NCBI GenBank assembly: GCA_046719185.1
Contig: JBDNDK010000025.1
Span: 1 to 19,321, forward strand
Length of the DNA: 19,321 nucleotides
Reading direction: 5' to 3'
From: JBDNDK01 sp046719185
Lineage (GTDB): Bacteria > Armatimonadota > UBA5829
The position numbers were made by a program, and so were the translations under genes. Positions 14,515 through 19,321 of this stretch are shown here, one piece after another. The stretch's first letter is position 1; each line of letters begins with the position of its first letter. Below the pieces are notes generated by a model, which did not search any database, was not told the origin of the DNA, and saw only the letters and a program-made list of their open reading frames with translations.

Positions 14515-15546
14515 TTACTTTTTTAAATTAAGTTCATACGGTGGGTATATAACACCTTTTTCTGTGATGATTGCAGTTATTAATTCAGCTGGAGTTAAAT
14601 CAAAAGCCGGATTTATAGTATTCACTCCTTCAGGAGCTATTCTAATTCCATTAATATGTGTTACTTCAGTATGATCTCTTTCTTCAATTGGAATATTATC
14701 ACCATTACTCAAAGAAAAATCAATTGTTGATATTGGAGCTGCAACATAAAATGGTATCTTATGATATTTTGCAAGAACTGCCACTGAATATGTGCCAATT
14801 TTATTTGCTGTATCACCATTAGCTGCTATTCTGTCTGCACCAACCACCACACATTGTATTTCTCCATTTTTCATCAAATAACCTGCCATATTATCTGATA
14901 TTAGAGTTACAGGGATTTTGTCTTCTATTAGTTCAAAACAAGTGAGTTTCATACCTTGGAGTCTTGGTCTTGTTTCATCTGAATAAACATGAATTTTTTT
15001 CCCAATTTCAATTGCTGCTCTTATCACTCCTAGAGCTGTTCCATAAGCAACACAAGCAAGAGCACCTGCATTGCAATGGGTGAGCACATTTCCTATGTTA
15101 GGTAATAACTCAGCACCATTTCTTCCAATAGCTTTATTAATATCTTCATCTTCACTTAGCATTTCAACTGCAAGGCTATTAAGGGCAGCTCTTATTCCGT
15201 CTGCGTCCAGTCCTTTTGCAAATGCTTCTTCTGCGGTATCAAGCATTCTATCTATACCCCAGAATAGATTCACTGCAGTGGGTCTTGTGTTTCTTAACAC
15301 ATTAGCTGCAGTATCTAAATGATCTAATAATTCATAAGCATCTTCACTAGTTGAATGATGTGCTGCTAGAGCCATTCCAAGGGCGGCTGTTACCCCAATA
15401 GCTGGAGCTCCTCTAACTTTCATTGTCTGGATGGCATCAGCCACTGCCCAATAGTTGTCAATCTCAATTGTTACAAACTCTTTTGGGATTTTGGTTTGGT
15501 CAATTAAAATTATTTTGCCGTCTTTGTAATCAACTGTTCTTTGCAT
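14515..15546 (-). CDS. mtnA: S-methyl-5-thioribose-1-phosphate isomerase
   Basis: A 343-residue enzyme of methionine salvage converting methylthioribose-1-phosphate to methylthioribulose-1-phosphate. Catalytic Cys158 is in LTHCNAGALA and catalytic Asp238 in VVVGADRI; KVRGAPAIGV (43-52), SDETRPRLQG (189-198) and the NGDTANKIGTY segment are also typical. I chose the ATG at 15546, 11 bases after the mtnP stop, because MQRTVDYKDG matches the family N-terminus; the longer ATG at 15591 would overlap mtnP and adds an unrelated 15 residues. Its ribosome binding site is weak (GAG), suggesting translational coupling to mtnP. The paralogous eIF2B-type subunits are less likely given the catalytic pair and the context. 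Confidence 0.95.
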   Translation of the reverse strand: MQRTVDYKDGKIILIDQTKIPKEFVTIEIDNYWAVADAIQTMKVRGAPAIGVTAALGMALAAHHSTSEDAYELLDHLDTAANVLRNTRPTAVNLFWGIDRMLDTAEEAFAKGLDADGIRAALNSLAVEMLSEDEDINKAIGRNGAELLPNIGNVLTHCNAGALACVAYGTALGVIRAAIEIGKKIHVYSDETRPRLQGMKLTCFELIEDKIPVTLISDNMAGYLMKNGEIQCVVVGADRIAANGDTANKIGTYSVAVLAKYHKIPFYVAAPISTIDFSLSNGDNIPIEERDHTEVTHINGIRIAPEGVNTINPAFDLTPAELITAIITEKGVIYPPYELNLKK

Positions 15547-15557
15547 ATATAAAAACT

Positions 15558-16361
15558 CTACATTCTTGCATATTTTAGAGCATTCATACATTCACAGTCT
15601 CTTGCATCAGGCATATTTTTTATCATCTCAAAAATAAGCTTTTTAACTCTTTCTGTGTTGCTTTTTAACACTCTCACCACTTCATCTGCACTTACTGGCT
15701 CAGTTCCATCTTCAGCAACAATTCCAGCATCATAATCTGTTACCAGAGATATGTTTACATAACAAAGCTCTTTTTCAAAAGCTAATATACACTCTGGATA
15801 TTGTGTCATACTGACTATATGCCAGCCTTCTCTTGTGAACCATTTACTCTCTGCTTTGCTTGAAAATCTCGGACCTTGAATGGTAACACAAGTTCCTCCA
15901 TTATGCATTGTTATGCCTAAACTACTGCCTACTTTTTCTGCATAATTTCTAAGAGAAGGACAAAATACTTCAGCAGAAGAGACATGGGTAGCATACGGTC
16001 CATCGTAAAATGTGTCGATTCTGTTTTTTGTTCTATCAATGAATTGATCAGGAATTACAAAATCACCTGGTTTTATATCTTTTTGCAAGCTTCCAACACA
16101 ACTTGATGCAATTATTCTATTGCAGCCTAATTGTTTGAATGCATATATATTTGCCCTGTAGTTTATCATATGAGGCGGTAGCTGATGGTTTTTGCCATGT
16201 CTTGGAAGAAATGCAACTTTTTTCCCCGCAAGTGTGCCGACAGCAAGCATATCGCTAGGGGAACCATAAGGTGTTTCAACTTTTATTTCTTCAAAATCTT
16301 CCATAAGGGAATAAAATCCAGAGCCACCAAAAACACCTATTTCAGCAGTAACATTTTTCAT
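15558..16361 (-). CDS. mtnP: S-methyl-5'-thioadenosine phosphorylase
   Basis: A 267-residue purine nucleoside phosphorylase of the MTAP type. It phosphorolyses methylthioadenosine, the by-product of polyamine synthesis and other S-adenosylmethionine reactions, to adenine and methylthioribose-1-phosphate. Motifs: GVFGGSGFYS (9-18) and PRHG (53-56) for phosphate; the SSCVGSLQKDIKPGDFVIPD block (87-106); VSMTQYPE (183-190), whose MTxxPE is characteristic of MTAP-type enzymes; and VTDYDAG with Asp209 and Asp211 for the adenine. GGAG lies 8 bases before the ATG. It follows rnc by 47 bases and leads directly into mtnA. Length is typical. Confidence 0.96.
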   Translation of the reverse strand: MKNVTAEIGVFGGSGFYSLMEDFEEIKVETPYGSPSDMLAVGTLAGKKVAFLPRHGKNHQLPPHMINYRANIYAFKQLGCNRIIASSCVGSLQKDIKPGDFVIPDQFIDRTKNRIDTFYDGPYATHVSSAEVFCPSLRNYAEKVGSSLGITMHNGGTCVTIQGPRFSSKAESKWFTREGWHIVSMTQYPECILAFEKELCYVNISLVTDYDAGIVAEDGTEPVSADEVVRVLKSNTERVKKLIFEMIKNMPDARDCECMNALKYARM

Positions 16362-16408
16362 ATAATGTCTCCATAAATTATTGATCTAAAAAAGAAAAAT
16401 AAAGAATT

Positions 16409-17104
16409 TTATACTTGCAGGTTTTCAAGAGCCTGCATTGCTGCTGCTTGTTCAGCTGCTTTTTTACTTTTGCCTATTCCACATCCTAATACATTATCGT
16501 CAAGTTTTACTTCAATAGTGAATGTTTTATCATGGTCAGCTCCAGATTCACTAACCACAACATATTGAGGGGTTTTTTTGTAGAGTCCTTGTGTGTGTTC
16601 TTGTAAGAGAGATTTGTAATCTCTAATATGCTGTTTTAGCTCAATATCATTAAGTATTGATTCTAAAGCCCATATCACAAACTTTCTAGCAGCTTCCAGA
16701 CCACAGTCCATATATATAACAGCAACTATAGCCTCGAAGGTGTTAGCAAGTATGGAATCTCTATCTCTTCCACCGCTTGCTTCTTCCCCAGAACTCATTA
16801 GAATCATATCTGCTATTCCAATTTTTCTGGCACTTTCAGCAAGAACAGGCTCACTCACTGCAACTGCTTTTGCTTTAGCTAATTCACCTTCTTGCCTATC
16901 TGGAAAACTATTATATAAAAACTCTGCAACTATAATTCCCAAAACAGAATCACCTAAAAATTCCAGTCTTTCATTTGATATAGCAGAAGAAGATTCACCT
17001 ATATAAGATCTGTGTGTGAGAGCCTGCTCAAGAAGCTGAATGTTTTTTAGATCAACATTCAGCCTCTGTGAAATGGTGCTCAATACAGAATTGTTTATTG
17101 ACAT
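16409..17104 (-). CDS. rnc: Ribonuclease III
   Basis: A 231-residue double-strand-specific endoribonuclease, acting in rRNA processing and mRNA turnover. The RNase III domain (about 5-150) has the signature ERLEFLGDSVLG with Glu45, Glu48 and Asp52, and SILANTFEAI with Asn121 and Glu124. Asn at 121 replaces the Asp of the E. coli enzyme, a change I recall in other bacterial members. The dsRNA-binding domain (about 161-229) ends KSKKAAEQAAAMQALENL. The ATG overlaps the stop of the upstream aminotransferase gene by one base (TAATG), so translation is probably coupled. Length is normal. Confidence 0.97.
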   Translation of the reverse strand: MSINNSVLSTISQRLNVDLKNIQLLEQALTHRSYIGESSSAISNERLEFLGDSVLGIIVAEFLYNSFPDRQEGELAKAKAVAVSEPVLAESARKIGIADMILMSSGEEASGGRDRDSILANTFEAIVAVIYMDCGLEAARKFVIWALESILNDIELKQHIRDYKSLLQEHTQGLYKKTPQYVVVSESGADHDKTFTIEVKLDDNVLGCGIGKSKKAAEQAAAMQALENLQV

Positions 17105-18297
17105 TAGGTAAGCTTTTTCACAACCTCCGCAATTCTATCTACACCTTTAACTATTGCATCCATTGAGGTGGCATAAGAAAGTCTCATATATTTATCAGCT
17201 CCAAAACCGCTGCCAGCTACAACTGCAACTTTTGCTTCATCTAATACAACATCGGCAAAATCATCAGATCCATTTATCACTCTGCCATTAAGTGATTTGC
17301 CATACAATCCAGATATATTAGGGAAAACATAAAATGCTCCACCAGGATTAGCACATGTGATGCCGTCAATAGCATTCAATTTATCAACAATGACTTTTCT
17401 TCTTTTATCAAACTCTGTCACCATTTCTTTTACCACATCTTGGTTTCCTTCAAGTGCAGCAACAGCAGCAGGCTGAGTGAAACTGACTGGATTTGAGGTA
17501 GAATGTCCTTGAATTGCATCCATAGCATCAATTATATCTTTTTCAGCTGCAGCATATCCAAGTCTCCAGCCAGTCATAGAATATGCTTTGCTGAAGCCAT
17601 TAATTGTAATAGTAAGTTTTTTAATTTCAGGACCAAAACTGGCAATGCTGACATGTTCAAGGTTATCATAAATTATTTCTTCATATATTTCATCACTGAG
17701 AACCATAAAATTTTTTTCAACAGCTAATTCTGCAATAGCTTTGAGCTGTTCTTTTGTATAAACTCCGCCTGTTGGATTTGATGGACTGTTTAGAATGAGC
17801 ATTTTTGTCTTAGGAGTTACAACAGATCTTATTGCATCTACACTTGCTGTGAAATTAGTGCTTTCATCTGTTTCAATATAAACAGGCACACCATCAGCCA
17901 TTCCAACTATCTCTGGATAGCTCACCCAGTATGGAGCAGGAATTATCACTTCATCTCCAGGGTTTATAGTTGCAAGCACTGCATTATAAATTGAGTGTTT
18001 TGCACCAAGAGAAACTATTATTTGGTTTGGTGCATATTCTAAATTGTTGTCTCTTTTTAATTTTGCACAAATTGCCTTCTTAAGCTCAGGAGTTCCAGCA
18101 GAGGCAGTATATTTAGTCATTCCCTTTTTAAGAGCATCTATAGCAGCATCTTTAATATGTTCAGGGGTGTCAAAATCAGGCTCACCAGCACCAAAAGAAA
18201 TAACATCAATGCCATCTGCCTTCATTTGCTTGGCTTTGGCTGTTATTGCCAGTGTTGGAGAAGGGGCAATTCTTCCAGCTCTAACAGATACAGTCAT
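17104..18297 (-). CDS. Pyridoxal-phosphate aminotransferase, class I (aspartate aminotransferase type)
   Basis: A 397-residue class I/II aminotransferase. Lys237 in NGFSKAYSMTGWR is the PLP-binding lysine. SFGAGEPDFDTP (34-45), NSPSNPTGG (170-178), SDEIYEEIIYD (201-211) and the C-terminal YMRLSYA arginine near residue 372 complete the site, the last binding the substrate carboxylate. The pattern and length fit the AAT subgroup Ib of Bacillus and Thermus, which make aspartate or prephenate-derived amino acids. GAGGTTG precedes the ATG. It lies 45 bases after fabF and overlaps rnc by one base. Because MtnP and MtnA follow, a role in transaminating 4-methylthio-2-oxobutyrate to methionine is possible, but nothing in the sequence proves it. 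Confidence 0.93.
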   Translation of the reverse strand: MTVSVRAGRIAPSPTLAITAKAKQMKADGIDVISFGAGEPDFDTPEHIKDAAIDALKKGMTKYTASAGTPELKKAICAKLKRDNNLEYAPNQIIVSLGAKHSIYNAVLATINPGDEVIIPAPYWVSYPEIVGMADGVPVYIETDESTNFTASVDAIRSVVTPKTKMLILNSPSNPTGGVYTKEQLKAIAELAVEKNFMVLSDEIYEEIIYDNLEHVSIASFGPEIKKLTITINGFSKAYSMTGWRLGYAAAEKDIIDAMDAIQGHSTSNPVSFTQPAAVAALEGNQDVVKEMVTEFDKRRKVIVDKLNAIDGITCANPGGAFYVFPNISGLYGKSLNGRVINGSDDFADVVLDEAKVAVVAGSGFGADKYMRLSYATSMDAIVKGVDRIAEVVKKLT

Positions 18298-18342
18298 TTT
18301 TCAACCTCTTTTTTTTCCTGCTTATAAGGAAATTATTTTTTA

Positions 18343-19314
18343 TTAATCTCTATATCTTGCATAAATTAAAGTAGCATTTTGTCCACCAAAACCAAATGAA
18401 TTGTTCATCACATAATCCACTTTTGCTTCTCTTGCTTCATTTGGAATATAATCAAGATCACATTCAGGATCAGGATTATCAAGGTTTCTTGTGGGTGGAA
18501 GGACGCCATCATAAATTGCATTAATGCATGCTATGCTTTCAATAGCACCTGCTGCACCTAACAAGTGTCCTGTCATAGACTTTGTTGAACTTATAGCCAT
18601 TTTGTATGCATGATCACCAAAAACAACTTTTATTGCTTTAGTCTCTCCCGGATCACCAACTATTGTTGATGTGCCATGAGCATTAAGATATTGAATTTTT
18701 TCTCTATCAATACCTGCAGATTTGAGCGCAAGTCTCATACTTCTTGCAGCACCATCTGGATCTAAAGCAACCATATCACAAGCATCAGCAGAAAGCCCAT
18801 AGCCAATCAGCTCAGCATATATGGTAGCTCCTCTTCTTTTTGCTGTTTCAAGATCTTCAAGTACAACAACTCCAGCACCTTCACCCATTACAAACCCATC
18901 TCTATCTCTATCAAAAGGTCTGCTTGCACGATCCGGTTCATCATTTCTAGTGGAAAATGCTTTCATATTGCAGAATCCAGCACAAGATAGTGGCCTGACA
19001 GCGGCTTCTGTTCCACCGGCAAGCATTATGTCAGCATCTCCTCTTTTTATCATATGCCAAGCTTCACCTATAGCATGGCTTCCTGTGGCACAGGCTGTAA
19101 CAACTGATAGGTTTGGTCCTTTTGCACCATTTGTTATAGCAACAACTCCGCTAGCCATATTTCCAATTAGCATAGGCACAAAGAAAGGGCTAACTCTCTT
19201 AGGTCCAGAGGTGATAAGATTTTTATCTTGCACTTCCCAAGTTTCAACTCCACCAATACCAGAACCTATTAAAACACCAACCCTCTCAGCATTTGATTCA
19301 GATATTTCTAACCC
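18343..19314 (-). CDS. fabF: 3-oxoacyl-[acyl-carrier-protein] synthase II, 5'-truncated at the window end
   Basis: The C-terminal 323 residues of a KAS II (usual length about 410) that elongates fatty acids from malonyl-ACP. Visible: GSGIGG near the N-terminal end, the catalytic cysteine in TACATGSHAIGEA, the histidines in LNAHGTSTIVGD and SMTGHLLGAAGA, and the terminal NNSFGFGGQNATLIY. The frame opens upstream to GLEISESNAERVGVLIGSG, which matches FabF, and then meets an in-frame TAA at 19315-19317, four bases from the edge. A GTG at 19231-19233 lies inside the conserved domain and is not a credible start. Most likely the contig end cuts the gene and the last bases are unreliable; a real nonsense mutation is the alternative. 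It heads the visible minus-strand run. Confidence 0.93.
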   Translation of the reverse strand, partial: GLEISESNAERVGVLIGSGIGGVETWEVQDKNLITSGPKRVSPFFVPMLIGNMASGVVAITNGAKGPNLSVVTACATGSHAIGEAWHMIKRGDADIMLAGGTEAAVRPLSCAGFCNMKAFSTRNDEPDRASRPFDRDRDGFVMGEGAGVVVLEDLETAKRRGATIYAELIGYGLSADACDMVALDPDGAARSMRLALKSAGIDREKIQYLNAHGTSTIVGDPGETKAIKVVFGDHAYKMAISSTKSMTGHLLGAAGAIESIACINAIYDGVLPPTRNLDNPDPECDLDYIPNEAREAKVDYVMNNSFGFGGQNATLIYARYRD

Positions 19315-19321
19315 TTAAGCG

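Noticed and set aside
15547..15591. Longer mtnA start at 15591
   Set aside because: It would overlap the 3' end of mtnP, has no ribosome binding site, and adds residues that do not resemble MtnA.
19231..19233. GTG as the true start of fabF
   Set aside because: It falls within the conserved thiolase-like domain, and clear FabF sequence continues upstream of it in the same frame.
18821..19318. 165-codon open frame on the plus strand opposite fabF
   Set aside because: It is antisense to strongly conserved FabF sequence, is rich in Ser/Pro/Ala as expected for a shadow frame, and has no ribosome binding site.

Overview
The window is AT-rich DNA of a probably anaerobic bacterium that exports proteins to its surface. 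Two genes end in PEP-CTERM sorting signals, which implies an exosortase elsewhere in the genome. A class I hybrid-cluster protein with its own ferredoxin points to a low-oxygen life. The PEP-CTERM signals, a secreted beta-propeller-like protein ending in a small OB-like module, and low GC together make me lean towards an Armatimonadota/Abditibacteriota-like lineage. That is inference, not a classification. Both window edges look like contig ends: the left edge falls at the start of a repeated segment, and the right edge cuts fabF just past an in-frame stop.

Left third (1-5300). Two tandem PEP-CTERM genes come first. Their first 105 bases are identical and the rest has diverged, and each has its own intrinsic terminator. 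A RecB/Cas4-type PD-(D/E)XK nuclease with a four-cysteine iron-sulfur signature follows on the minus strand. It diverges from a gene for an NdpA-type nucleoid-associated protein. After a 36-bp near-palindrome comes the secreted propeller-like protein.

Middle (5300-14000). A DUF2207 membrane protein with a poly-glycine tail is preceded by a terminator whose U-tract also pairs in a second 13-bp hairpin beside the ribosome binding site. Next is an Rrf2-family Fe-S regulator, a 2[4Fe-4S] ferredoxin and Hcp, which read as a nitrosative/redox stress operon with a perfect palindrome at its promoter. A nested palindromic element fills much of the gap after hcp. Phosphomannomutase/phosphoglucomutase, seryl-tRNA synthetase and a conserved protein of unknown function follow, mostly as single-gene units with recognisable promoters.

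Right third (13964-19321, minus strand). Six tightly packed genes read fabF, aminotransferase, rnc, mtnP, mtnA, apt. The common fabF-rnc neighbourhood is here extended by a class I aminotransferase and by 5'-methylthioadenosine salvage: MtnP splits MTA to adenine and methylthioribose-1-phosphate, Apt returns adenine to AMP, and MtnA isomerises the sugar phosphate.

No tRNA, rRNA, CRISPR array, transposase or phage gene was seen. The parts closest to being new are the shared-5'-end surface genes, the overlapping hairpins before the DUF2207 gene, the promoter palindrome of the Rrf2-ferredoxin-hcp operon, and the uncharacterised protein at 12978-13958.
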